Positions 1-6,775 are shown, counted from the stretch's first letter. The stretch is 10,670 nt of DNA from Aquirhabdus sp. (GCA_030151145.1 JASLEL010000297.1:1-10670); one strand, 5' to 3'. Notes: generated by a model from the letters alone, not told the origin. Numbers and translations are program-made.

Positions 1-324
1 CACCGCCGGAAACGGCCAGCTCAGCACAAGCAACAGGGCAAGCAGCCAGTCGACCAAGCCGATGCCGAGCAGCATGCCCCGCACCGGCCCCGGCCCCGCG
101 ACTCGCCCGGCGCCGAATGACACCATGCCGCGCCAGAACAGCCATATCGCCACGAACAGCGCCAGCGTGGCCGCGCCGGCGGCTGGATCGACGATCACCA
201 GCAGCCCGACGATGATCGAACCGAGGCCGTAGAGGATCTCGTTCCAGCGCTTCTCGCTGCCATGGCTGCGGAAGCCCATCGCCACGCCGGCGATGCCGGT
301 GAACAGCAATATCCAGCCGATCAT
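1..324 (-). pseudogene. HdeD-like (DUF308) membrane protein, N-terminally truncated and cut by the window edge
   Basis: Reading the minus strand from an ATG at 324 gives at least 108 residues with no stop before the window edge. The protein is strongly hydrophobic, with the alternating pattern of HdeD/DUF308 proteins. A segment beginning MIGWILLFTGIAGVAMGF is followed by a polar loop (RSHGSEKRWNE). Then comes a helix pair around GLGSIIVGLLVIVDPAAGA and LALFVAIWLFWRGMVSFGA, and another pair near the edge. HdeD proteins are usually about 180-190 residues, and the first 40-60 residues, with the first membrane helix, appear to be missing here. The ATG at 324 is therefore probably an internal Met rather than the native start, and I see no Shine-Dalgarno before it. 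GC content is well above the rest of the window. E. coli HdeD is linked to acid resistance; no such role can be claimed for this fragment. The family call is fairly sure; whether it is expressed is not. Confidence 0.6.
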
Positions 325-610
325 AATGCGGCAATCCTGCGAGCAACCCCGCCAGAGCCCCAGCAAAAATCGTATCGCTGGGCTGATCAGCCACCACCTC
401 GCCATAGCGGGCATAGCTCTCCAGATGACGGTTACAACTGATCACCCGCTGGCTGACACTGGCAGGCAGCGCCTGAATGACCCAATGAATCAGTGGCTGT
501 CCATGTAGCAGCATGAGTCCCTTGTCCTGACCACCCATACGGCGACCTTCACCGCCAGCCAGAATCAGTGCTGAGAAAATCGGTGCGATGGGATGCGGGG
601 TGTTTGTCAT
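314..610 (-). pseudogene. mobA: 5' half of mobA, molybdenum cofactor guanylyltransferase (truncated)
   Basis: From an ATG at 610 on the minus strand, about 99 residues match the N-terminal half of MobA, which transfers GMP from GTP to molybdopterin in the cytoplasm. The nucleotide-binding signature LAGGEGRRMGGQDKG lies at residues 17-31. It is followed by QPLIHWVIQAL, VISCNR (57-61) and FAGALAGLLAGL (82-93), which corresponds to the GPLAGMLS region of E. coli MobA. Similarity ends at about residue 99 (PHYDRL). The next expected element, the PCD metal-binding motif, is absent. In its place the frame runs on, without a stop, into arginine-rich out-of-frame translation of the HdeD-like fragment, as far as the window edge. 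Full MobA is about 190-200 residues, so this copy should be inactive. No strong Shine-Dalgarno is visible. It is divergent from tsaB, with 180 nt between the starts. The family call is confident; whether the break is biological or an assembly join is unknown. Confidence 0.82.
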
Positions 611-790
611 AATTTTCACATTTGCATCAGACAGTGTGGCCATATTTGGCTTAAAATCCCTGTTTTATTGCCCGTCGCATGGTTTGCGACAGGTATGGTA
701 TTTCATCTTAGCCCAATGACGCTGACCGTCAAGCAACGGGCGTTGTCTTTTTTTTGTCTTCTGCTCCCGTGTGAGCGTTTAAGGATCTTC
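611..790. promoter_or_regulatory. Divergent intergenic region between mobA and tsaB
   Basis: This 180-nt stretch should carry promoters for both mobA (minus) and tsaB (plus). I see TAAAAT at 652-657 as a possible plus-strand -10 box, without a convincing -35 partner. A perfect 6-bp hairpin GTCGCA/TGCGAC (674-679 and 685-690, 5-nt loop) follows. Further on, a short CAAC/GTTG stem (734-737 and 742-745) is followed by eight T residues (748-755). That resembles a weak intrinsic terminator inside the tsaB leader. None of these is certain. A frame upstream of tsaB stays open across most of this region, but its residues do not resemble TsaB. Confidence 0.35.
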
Positions 791-1468
791 ATGCTGCTGG
801 CACTCGAAACCGCAACCGATCAATGTTCTGTCGTGCTCTATGATGCGAGCGGTGTGCGGGCGTCCCGTCTGGATACGCGTGCCCGCGAGCAGACGCGTCT
901 GATCCTGCCGATGATTGAAGCGGTATTGGCGGAGACGGGATCACAGTTTACCGACCTGTCCGGCATCGCCTTTAGCCGTGGGCCGGGGTCGTTTAGCGGG
1001 GTGCGTATCAATGCGGCGGTTGCACAAGCATTGGCGTGGATTCATGACTTGCCGGTGATTCCGGTATCGACACTGCAGGCTTTGGCCCAGCACAGCTATG
1101 CTGCGCATGGATTCACGCAGCTGCTGGCCGTCATTGATGCACGGATGAACGAAGTTTATGTCGCCGCGTATGCGCTAGAAAACGGCATCATGCAGCCGCA
1201 GTCAGCGGAGCAACTGGCAGGATATGACGCTGTGCATGAGACGGCAGATTTACAGGCGTTGGTCGGCAGTGGTGGGCCTCTGGTGAGCATAGCGGCGTAT
1301 GCGGATCTGCCACGTTATCCTGCGGATGGTGCGACGGCAGAGGATATCGCACATCTGGCATGGCCGATGCTGCAAGCGGGCCAGACGGTCACCCCGGATC
1401 AGGCATTGCCGGTGTATCTGCGCGATGATGCATGGAAAAAACTGGACCAGCAGGGCAAGCGTGACTGA
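791..1468 (+). CDS. tsaB: TsaB, tRNA N6-threonylcarbamoyladenosine biosynthesis protein
   Basis: TsaB is the non-catalytic partner of TsaD. With TsaE it forms the cytoplasmic complex that moves threonylcarbamoyl from TC-AMP to A37 of ANN-decoding tRNAs. The 225-residue product matches the usual length of about 230. The ASKHA-fold N-terminus MLLALETATDQCSV is present. So are the family motif SRGPGSFSGVRI (GPGSFTGVRIG in most homologues), DARMNEVYVAAY in the middle and PVYLRDDAWKK near the C-terminus. I chose the ATG at 791 because AAGGA (781-785) sits five bases upstream and because TsaB homology begins exactly there. The frame is open a further 66 codons upstream, but that stretch has no family resemblance. 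It is the first gene of a plus-strand run, 39 nt before uppP. Confidence is high. Confidence 0.95.
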   Translation: MLLALETATDQCSVVLYDASGVRASRLDTRAREQTRLILPMIEAVLAETGSQFTDLSGIAFSRGPGSFSGVRINAAVAQALAWIHDLPVIPVSTLQALAQHSYAAHGFTQLLAVIDARMNEVYVAAYALENGIMQPQSAEQLAGYDAVHETADLQALVGSGGPLVSIAAYADLPRYPADGATAEDIAHLAWPMLQAGQTVTPDQALPVYLRDDAWKKLDQQGKRD

Positions 1469-1507
1469 TGCCATCAGATTTTTTAAGGTTATGAACGAGT
1501 AAATGTC

Positions 1508-2335
1508 ATGGATGTGGTACTGCTGTTAAAAGCCGTCGTCATGGGGCTGGTCGAGGGTGTGACGGAGTTTCTGCCGGTGTCGAGCACTGGGCATCTGATC
1601 CTTGCGGGCGACCTCCTGAATTTCTGGACTGAAGACAAGCGCGATGCTTTTGAGGTCTCGATCCAGATGGGGGCGATACTGGCGGTGATGTGGCAATACT
1701 GGGGACGTCTCTGGGGCGCGCTGCGTGGCGTATTGGCGGGTGACCGGACGTCGATTCAGTTTGCGGTCAATCTGATTGCGGCATCGATCCCGGCGGCGGT
1801 GATCGGTCTCGTCTTTGGCGCGGTACTCAAGCATTATTTGTTTAATGCCTATACGGTCGCGCTTGCGCTCATCGTGGGAGGATTGATCATCCTCTGGGCC
1901 GAACGGCGTCAGCATACGACGACGGTGACGGATGTCGATCAGTTGACGTTGCCCAAAGCCATGGTGATTGGTCTGGTGCAGTGTCTGGCTTTTATTCCGG
2001 GTACGTCGCGCTCGGGTGCGACCATTATCGGCAGTCTGTTCTTGGGGCTGTCGCGGACCACGGCGACGGAGTTTTCGTTTTTCCTCGGCATACCGGTGTT
2101 GCTGGGTGCGGGGACGCTGGATCTGGTCAAGCATCGGCAGGTCTTCATCGCTTCTGATTGGCTGGTGGTGCTGGTCGGGGCGGTGGTGTCGTTTATCGCG
2201 GCACTGGTGGTGATTCGCGCCTTGATTCGCTATGTGTCGCAGCATGACTTTACGGTCTTTGCGTGGTATCGCATTGGCTTTGGTGCATTGATCTTGCTGA
2301 CAGCCGCGCTGAACTGGGTGAGCTGGTCGGCGTGA
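1508..2335 (+). CDS. uppP: UppP (BacA), undecaprenyl-diphosphatase
   Basis: This integral membrane phosphatase converts undecaprenyl diphosphate to undecaprenyl phosphate, recycling the lipid carrier for peptidoglycan and other envelope polymers. It confers bacitracin resistance when abundant. The product has 275 residues, typical for the family, and is hydrophobic throughout with several membrane helices. Both signatures are intact. The (E/Q)-rich motif GVTEFLPVSSTGHL (17-30) supplies Glu16, Glu20 and His29. The phosphate-binding loop GTSRSGATI (165-173) has Arg168. The start at 1508 gives MDVVLLLKAVVMGLVEG, the expected first helix. Its ribosome site is weak (GAG at 1497-1499). The gene follows tsaB by 39 nt and precedes rsmJ by 50 nt, so cotranscription is likely. 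There is nothing abnormal in the protein. Confidence 0.96.
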   Translation: MDVVLLLKAVVMGLVEGVTEFLPVSSTGHLILAGDLLNFWTEDKRDAFEVSIQMGAILAVMWQYWGRLWGALRGVLAGDRTSIQFAVNLIAASIPAAVIGLVFGAVLKHYLFNAYTVALALIVGGLIILWAERRQHTTTVTDVDQLTLPKAMVIGLVQCLAFIPGTSRSGATIIGSLFLGLSRTTATEFSFFLGIPVLLGAGTLDLVKHRQVFIASDWLVVLVGAVVSFIAALVVIRALIRYVSQHDFTVFAWYRIGFGALILLTAALNWVSWSA

Positions 2336-2342
2336 TATTGAA

Positions 2343-2368
2343 AATGACAGTGTTGAATGACAGTGTTG
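2343..2368. repeat. Perfect 13-bp tandem duplication in the uppP-rsmJ gap
   Basis: AATGACAGTGTTG occurs twice back to back, at 2343-2355 and 2356-2368. The pair begins eight bases after the uppP stop codon and ends 17 bases before the rsmJ start. It is followed by a shorter duplication, GACTGACTG (2377-2385). It looks like a recent slippage duplication that sets the spacing in front of rsmJ. No hairpin is evident and the function is unknown. Confidence 0.8.
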
Positions 2369-2385
2369 CATGAGATGACTGACTG

Positions 2386-3213
2386 ATGCGACTGATCCAT
2401 ACGCCAGAACAAGACGCGTCAGCTGCACAGGTGCAGGCATGGCTGGCAGCACATGCGCCTTCGATCATGATCGCGCTTGAGGTGCAGGCTGAGACGCCTT
2501 CGGCACGCCAGCTTAGGCTGCAGCCTGAGCCGTGTCTAATCTATGATGTCGAGGGTTTGTGGCTGGCAGCAGACGGCATGAAGATGCGACCGGACTGGAT
2601 CGGGCAGTATCCACGTCTACAGCGTGCCGGGGTCAAAAGTGAGGTGCTGGTACGCGCATGCATGGCAGGCGCCGATCAGGTGACTGATGAGCCACCCCGC
2701 ATCATTGATGCCACCGCAGGTCTCGGGCATGATGGATTGCTCTTGGCGTGGTGTGGTGCTCATGTGACGCTGGTCGAGCGGCATCCGATCCTGATGGTGC
2801 TCCTGATGGCGGCACATGATGAGGCGTTGAGTTGTCCTTATGCGCGCATGCAGCAGACGGCTGCCCGGATGACCTTGCAGTTTGGGACGTCTGAAGCAGT
2901 GCTGGCAGCGCTGGCACAAGATACGGATGCTGTGGTGGATGTGGTCTACCTTGATCCGATGTTTCCCAAAGCCGCCAATGATAAAAAGCAGGCTTTGGTC
3001 AAAAAAGACATGCAGATCCTGCAACGACTGCTGCACGACAGCCATCAGGCGACCGCGTTTGATTATGGTGATGCGCTCTTGCCGCTGGCGCTGCAGGTGG
3101 CACCGCGTGTGGTGGTCAAGCGCCCCAAACTGGCGCCACCTTTAGCAGGTCGCGAGCCCATGCATCGCTGGGTCGGCGATGCCTGCCGCTTTGATGGTTA
3201 TTTTCAGGCTTAA
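2386..3213 (+). CDS. rsmJ: RsmJ, 16S rRNA (guanine1516-N2)-methyltransferase
   Basis: RsmJ uses S-adenosylmethionine to methylate N2 of G1516 of 16S rRNA. The 275-residue product is a little longer than E. coli RsmJ (250). It has the SAM-binding motif IIDATAGLGHDG (106-117), followed by VTLVERHP (127-134), where the Glu is expected to bind the ribose. The catalytic-type motif VVYLDPMFP (186-194) leads into KKQALVKKDMQILQRLL, and the C-terminal motif VVVKRPKLAPPLAG is at 242-255. All of these are characteristic of RsmJ rather than of general class I methyltransferases. The start ATG at 2386 lacks a strong Shine-Dalgarno (GAG at 2372-2374 is 11 nt upstream). The stop TAA at 3211-3213 lies in the same frame as bioC, with no other stop between. 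Its place between uppP and the biotin genes suggests an operon of unrelated housekeeping functions. Confidence 0.93.
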   Translation: MRLIHTPEQDASAAQVQAWLAAHAPSIMIALEVQAETPSARQLRLQPEPCLIYDVEGLWLAADGMKMRPDWIGQYPRLQRAGVKSEVLVRACMAGADQVTDEPPRIIDATAGLGHDGLLLAWCGAHVTLVERHPILMVLLMAAHDEALSCPYARMQQTAARMTLQFGTSEAVLAALAQDTDAVVDVVYLDPMFPKAANDKKQALVKKDMQILQRLLHDSHQATAFDYGDALLPLALQVAPRVVVKRPKLAPPLAGREPMHRWVGDACRFDGYFQA

Positions 3214-3291
3214 GCTTATTTTTCTCGGCTTGGGCGCATTATCCCGTTTCACGTCCGGCTTTCGGGTCCTGTATTCTGGTTATCCTATTTC

Positions 3292-4077
3292 ATGGTTCGT
3301 CACTTTCCCGATCATCCTCGGCTTGATCATCCTAAGCCCGATCATCCTGAGCAGGCCGTCTGGCAGGCTTTTGAGCATGCCGCAGGCGGCTATGATGAGG
3401 CCAGCTTCTTGCAGCGGCAGTCGGCGGATTATCTCCTGCATCTGATGATGAAGTCCGGGCTGCATACGGCCGGGCAGTGGCTTGATGCCGGTGCCGGGAC
3501 CGGCTGGCTTGCACGTCAGCTGGTGCAGTTGGGCTTGCATATCCATGCGGTCGATCAGTCGGCTGCCATGCTGGAGCGGTTACAGTCGGTCCCCGGTATC
3601 GTTCCCTGTGTTGCCGATGTCCGGCATCTGCCTTTTGCGGATGCTGCGATGGATGGCTTGGTGAGTCACTTTGTGCTGCACTGGCCGGGACCCGATGTGC
3701 TGCCTGAATTAGTGCGCGTGGTACGTGATGGTGGGACCGTGTGGCTTGCGATCCCGGTTGCGGGATCGTTTGCCATGGTGCGGCGACAGTATCCGGGGCT
3801 GCCGGTGTTTGATTTTCAGCCTGCGGCCTTGTGGTTGGATGCGGTAAAACAATGCCCGGACGTGACGCTGATCCACAGCCATGAGCGCGAGTGGCAGCAG
3901 CATTTCCGTCATCTGCGCGAGCTCCTGCATACCTTGAGGCGTATGGGCGGTCATCGGTTGAATGCGGCGCATGATCCGGTTGATCCGGCACGCTTTCGCA
4001 CTTGGCTCAAAGCACAGCAGCCGGTGGCACTGGAGTATCGGGTGCTGTATGTGCAGCTCCGTGTACAGCGTGCTTGA
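3292..4077 (+). CDS. bioC: BioC, malonyl-[acyl-carrier protein] O-methyltransferase
   Basis: BioC methylates the free carboxyl of malonyl-ACP using SAM. This disguises it as a fatty-acid primer and begins pimelate synthesis for biotin. The 261-residue product starts its conserved part at about residue 22 with AVWQAFEHAAGGYDEASFLQR, the standard BioC entry (AxAFxRAAxxYD...LQ). The SAM motif is WLDAGAGTGW (63-72), with the acidic residue at Asp88 (HAVDQSAAM). DVRHLPFADAAMDGLVSH (109-126) and the post-motif FVLHWPGP (127-134) follow. No other start codon is available upstream before the rsmJ stop, and the next Met is too far in, so ATG 3292 is the start even without a clear Shine-Dalgarno. The first 20 residues contain three DHP units and look like a short lineage-specific extension. 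bioD follows 83 nt later. bioH, bioA, bioB and bioF are not in the window. Confidence 0.9.
   Translation: MVRHFPDHPRLDHPKPDHPEQAVWQAFEHAAGGYDEASFLQRQSADYLLHLMMKSGLHTAGQWLDAGAGTGWLARQLVQLGLHIHAVDQSAAMLERLQSVPGIVPCVADVRHLPFADAAMDGLVSHFVLHWPGPDVLPELVRVVRDGGTVWLAIPVAGSFAMVRRQYPGLPVFDFQPAALWLDAVKQCPDVTLIHSHEREWQQHFRHLRELLHTLRRMGGHRLNAAHDPVDPARFRTWLKAQQPVALEYRVLYVQLRVQRA
3310..3348 (+). repeat. Three 15-bp-period repeats inside the bioC 5' end
   Basis: GATCATCCT occurs at 3310-3318, 3325-3333 and 3340-3348, exactly 15 bases apart, with six-base spacers cggctt and aagccc. In the bioC frame this encodes DHPRL, DHPKP and DHPE, a pentapeptide repeat just before the conserved BioC fold. The period is a multiple of three, so unit gain or loss would keep the frame. 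It is probably a slippage expansion. Confidence 0.85.
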
Positions 4078-4160
4078 GTTTTTAAATAAATCAGTTTAAA
4101 CGGTTCAGTGATGCCGATGGTGTCATGGTGCGACTGGACCTGTGTACGGTGGAGAGCGTC

Positions 4161-4937
4161 ATGAGCGAAGCAGTGAAACCCTTGCGACACGTTTATTTTG
4201 TGACGGGTACGGATACCGAGGTGGGCAAGACGCTGGTGTCGTGTCTGCTGTTGGCTCGCGCCAAGCGTCTGGGGCGTTCTGGGTTTGGTGTCAAGCCCAT
4301 CACGGCGGGGACGGAGACCGATGCTGCCGGACGGCAGGTGAGTGGCGATGCCGAACGTATGAATCGCTTTGCTACAGTCGTCGTCGATCCGATGCTGCGC
4401 GCACCGGTGCGGCTACCGTTGCCGATGTCGCCGCATCTGGCGGCGGAGGCGGCAGGGGTGCGGCTGCAGGCCGAGCGCGTGATTGGTCAAGTGCGTGCGG
4501 CGCTGTCTACGCGAGCGGATCTGGTGATCGTCGAGGGGGCTGGGGGCTGGCGTGTGCCGATCAATGCGCGCGAGACCGTGGCAGACATTGCGCGACTATT
4601 ACAGAAGCCCGTGATTCTGGTAGTGCGTATCCGGTTGGGCTGCCTCAATCATGCTCTGCTGTCGGCGGAGGCGATCGTGCGTGACGGTCTTCCGCTTGCA
4701 GGCTGGGTGGCGACCGTGCTGGATGATGATCAGTCAGACGAGATTATCGATGCGCAATGTCGCTCGCTGTCAGCCCGCTTGCGGGCACCGCTGTTGGGGG
4801 TGATTCCTTATCAGCCTGCGCTTCTGAATGCGTTGATCTGGGATGAGGCGAGTGATAGCATGCTCATGCAATTGGCCGAGCAGATCCGTCTGCCGGATGA
4901 GCCTGCGGACGATGCGGCGGTCATGCTTGCGCCCTAA
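4161..4937 (+). CDS. bioD: BioD, ATP-dependent dethiobiotin synthetase
   Basis: BioD closes the ureido ring of dethiobiotin from 7,8-diaminopelargonic acid, CO2 and ATP, the step before biotin synthase. The 258-residue product is somewhat longer than E. coli BioD (about 225). It has the P-loop GTDTEVGKT at 16-24, the substrate lysine region VKPITAG (44-50), and VEGAGGWRVPI (124-134), which matches the family's EGAGGW motif. The block RLGCLNHALLSAEAI (158-172) corresponds to KLGCINHAMLTAQAI in E. coli. I place the start at ATG 4161 because GGAG (4151-4154) is six bases upstream and the protein then begins shortly before the P-loop. An in-frame ATG at 4125 would add 12 unconserved residues. It is probably the last gene of the tsaB-uppP-rsmJ-bioC-bioD run. 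The tail after residue 240 is acidic and unconserved. Confidence 0.95.
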   Translation: MSEAVKPLRHVYFVTGTDTEVGKTLVSCLLLARAKRLGRSGFGVKPITAGTETDAAGRQVSGDAERMNRFATVVVDPMLRAPVRLPLPMSPHLAAEAAGVRLQAERVIGQVRAALSTRADLVIVEGAGGWRVPINARETVADIARLLQKPVILVVRIRLGCLNHALLSAEAIVRDGLPLAGWVATVLDDDQSDEIIDAQCRSLSARLRAPLLGVIPYQPALLNALIWDEASDSMLMQLAEQIRLPDEPADDAAVMLAP

Positions 4938-5200
4938 TTGGACCAATTGGTATTCAAAACCAACGGTATAATGATTATGTGATCGATTTTACAAAATTTT
5001 TGTATTAATTAATTCAGTTTTCGGTCTTAATTAAGCGGTCAGAAAAGTTATCGTTGTTGCTCAGCCCTGTTTGATGACCTTATATCGTCAGGCTTATGCC
5101 TTTGCTGCCAAAGCGGTTTAGAATGGCCTGTATTTAGTGTCTTCCCTTTATTTTGCCTGCGTTTAAGCGTCTGTGATGATAAGAGCCTAAGTTGGACTCC
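4936..5200. promoter_or_regulatory. AT-rich intergenic region after bioD with palindromes and a TATAAT box
   Basis: This 263-nt gap holds no gene I can support. Starting in the bioD stop codon is a perfect 13-nt palindrome, AATTGGACCAATT (4936-4948). It overlaps a second inverted repeat, TTGGT/ACCAA (4947-4951 and 4959-4963). TATAAT follows at 4967-4972, an exact -10 consensus, but no good -35 lies 16-18 bp upstream. Beyond it are ACAAAA-T-TTTTGT (4991-5003), two TTAATTAA-type sequences (5005-5012 and 5027-5034) and a small CTTTG/CAAAG stem (5100-5113). A second -10-like TAGAAT is at 5119-5124. The likely role is transcription end for the bio run and promoter for the C13 peptidase. I see no canonical BirA operator and no GC-rich terminator. 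Confidence 0.35.
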
Positions 5201-6670
5201 ATGATCGACTTACCCCCGTCTCGAAGTTTCTTTGCCGATCTGTTTGCCAATGAGATGGCGGCGTTCTGGATGCTGCTGGGGTCGCGGCGCGCTTTCCGTT
5301 TTGTAACCCCCAGTGCCGTGCAACTGGTCTTTATCGGTGTGCTGGCGATCCTTGCCAATACGCTCTTCAGCTGGCTCAGTGCCACCGGCGACGGCCATTT
5401 CAACGGTCAGGGGCTGATCAGTTATCTCTTGTGGCCTTTCATTGCCCTGATCGCGGGGATCTTCCTTGCCCAGCGCAGTGGACTTGGGCGTCTGATGCTG
5501 GCACCGGTGATCCTGTGGCTGACGGCGGATATTGATGTGGCCTTGCTGCAGAGTCTGCTGCAGTATCTGGGGCTGATTGATCGTCTGCCCAACTTCATCC
5601 AGCCGTGGATGAATTCATTATTTCTCGTGCTCTTTATCTGGCAGAGTGTCTCGCTGATCTGGATCTTCGCCCGTCAACTGCGCTGGCCGTGGTGGGAGCG
5701 GATACTGGTTTTGGCAGGGACCATCGTGACCTTGGCCATCTGGCAGCAGGCCGTCAGCAGCCAGCCGATCTGGAAAGTCGAAGAGCAAGTGCAGCCGGTA
5801 CAGCTGTCTGAAGCGGCACTCTATGCCCAGCCTGAGCTTTTGGACAATGTCTTGAGCCAGATCCAGAAGGGCGTGTTTGGCGAGACGCACTGGTATTTCA
5901 TGGGTGTGGCAGGCGCAGGCTATCAGGATGTCTTCAAGACCGAAGTCGAGACGACAGAGCGTCAGTTTGATACCCGTTTCGGGACGCTGGGGCGCTCGGT
6001 TGCGCTGATCAATAATGCCAATACCCAAGCCACGATTCCGATGGCGACCAAGACCAGCATCGCCCGTACCCTTGCGCGTATCGGTCAGCAGATGAATCCG
6101 GACAGTGATGTGCTGTTCCTGTTCATGACATCGCATGGCAATAAAGGCATCTTTGAGCTGGCCAATGACCCGATCGGTATGGATTCGCTGGACCCGGTCT
6201 GGCTGCGGCAGGCGCTGGATGCGGCCAAGATCCGTTGGCGTGTGCTGGTCATCTCGTCCTGCTATTCGGGCAGTTTTATTCCGGCATTGGCGTCACCGGA
6301 TACGGTGATCATCACGGCGTCAGCCGAAGATCGGGCATCCTTTGGCTGTTCGACTGAAGCGGACTATACCTACTTCGGTCGGGCATTCTTTGCTGAAGCC
6401 ATGCGTACACAAAATTCGCTGCAGTCTGCTTTTAATGTCGCAACCGACAGCATCCGCAAACGTGAAAAAGAAGACGGTTTCCCCGCGTCCAATCCACAGA
6501 TGCGCATCGGTGCGGACATCGCCATCGTGCTGCCGCAACTGGAGAGTCATCTGTTCCCGTCTGCAGTGAATCTGAATTCGCCATCGATCCCACTGCTGGC
6601 GCCGGTCGATGCATCCTTGCTGGGACCGCCGATCGGCCTGCCGACCCTGCATCGCCGTCACGTGCACTAA
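5201..6670 (+). CDS. Membrane-anchored C13-family (legumain/caspase-like) cysteine peptidase
   Basis: The 489-residue protein has two parts. Residues about 38-182 hold roughly five hydrophobic segments (near 38-60, 72-90, 98-123, 137-157 and 166-182), so it is anchored in the inner membrane. Residues about 210-450 form a peptidase domain of family C13 (clan CD, the fold of legumain, caspases and gingipains). It contains FMGVAGAGYQDVFKTEVE and RFGTLGRSVALINN. The histidine motif LFLFMTSHGNKG gives His312, and the cysteine motif VLVISSCYSGSF gives Cys354. Then come ASFGCSTEADYTYFGRAFF and a terminal SNPQMRIG block. Both members of the catalytic dyad are present, so it should be active. ATG 5201 is the simplest start; TTG 5192, in frame and preceded by AAGAG, would add three residues. 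It stands alone after the biotin genes and is convergent with the downstream gene. The substrate is unknown; bacterial members of this type are uncharacterised as far as I know. Confidence 0.88.
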   Translation: MIDLPPSRSFFADLFANEMAAFWMLLGSRRAFRFVTPSAVQLVFIGVLAILANTLFSWLSATGDGHFNGQGLISYLLWPFIALIAGIFLAQRSGLGRLMLAPVILWLTADIDVALLQSLLQYLGLIDRLPNFIQPWMNSLFLVLFIWQSVSLIWIFARQLRWPWWERILVLAGTIVTLAIWQQAVSSQPIWKVEEQVQPVQLSEAALYAQPELLDNVLSQIQKGVFGETHWYFMGVAGAGYQDVFKTEVETTERQFDTRFGTLGRSVALINNANTQATIPMATKTSIARTLARIGQQMNPDSDVLFLFMTSHGNKGIFELANDPIGMDSLDPVWLRQALDAAKIRWRVLVISSCYSGSFIPALASPDTVIITASAEDRASFGCSTEADYTYFGRAFFAEAMRTQNSLQSAFNVATDSIRKREKEDGFPASNPQMRIGADIAIVLPQLESHLFPSAVNLNSPSIPLLAPVDASLLGPPIGLPTLHRRHVH

Positions 6671-6742
6671 GCCTTTCTCTCCCTGACAGACAGTATCTCA
6701 TCGGTCTGTGCGCTGGTTCACCATTCCCCGATCATCGACAAT

Positions 6743-6775
6743 AAAAAACCATCCGGTCAGATTGACCGGATGGTT
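6743..6775 (-). terminator. Rho-independent terminator for the minus-strand CMD-like gene
   Basis: A perfect 13-bp stem is formed by AACCATCCGGTCA (6747-6759) and TGACCGGATGGTT (6763-6775), with a three-base loop. The plus strand has six A's at 6743-6748. Read on the minus strand, the stem is therefore followed by a T run, placing a strong intrinsic terminator 31 nt after the stop codon of the CMD-like gene. On the plus strand no T tract follows, so it serves the C13 peptidase gene less well, though the stem could still slow polymerase. Confidence 0.9.

Noticed and set aside
593..790. 66-codon upstream extension of the tsaB frame
   Set aside because: The extra residues have no TsaB resemblance, while ATG 791 has AAGGA at the right distance and starts exactly at the conserved N-terminus.
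1491..1502. Minimal four-codon frame ATG AAC GAG TAA just before uppP, considered as a leader peptide
   Set aside because: AAGG (1485-1488) is only two bases from this ATG and the peptide is too short to judge; probably chance.
1526..2452. Long minus-strand open frame (308 codons) opposite uppP
   Set aside because: Arginine- and histidine-rich, no recognisable domain, wholly antisense to a clear uppP gene; a codon-bias shadow.
3332..3991. Minus-strand open frame (219 codons) opposite bioC
   Set aside because: Low-complexity composition, no ribosome site and no family resemblance; a shadow of bioC.
4142..4684. Second plus-strand frame within bioD (180 codons)
   Set aside because: Its translation is biased and meaningless, while the overlapping bioD frame has every expected motif.
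4936..4963. Biotin-repressor (BirA) operator near bioD
   Set aside because: The palindromes do not match the known TTGTAAAC-type operator and lie after, not before, the biotin genes.
6743..6775. Terminator shared equally by both convergent genes
   Set aside because: Only the minus strand has a T run after the stem; on the plus strand the following bases are mixed.
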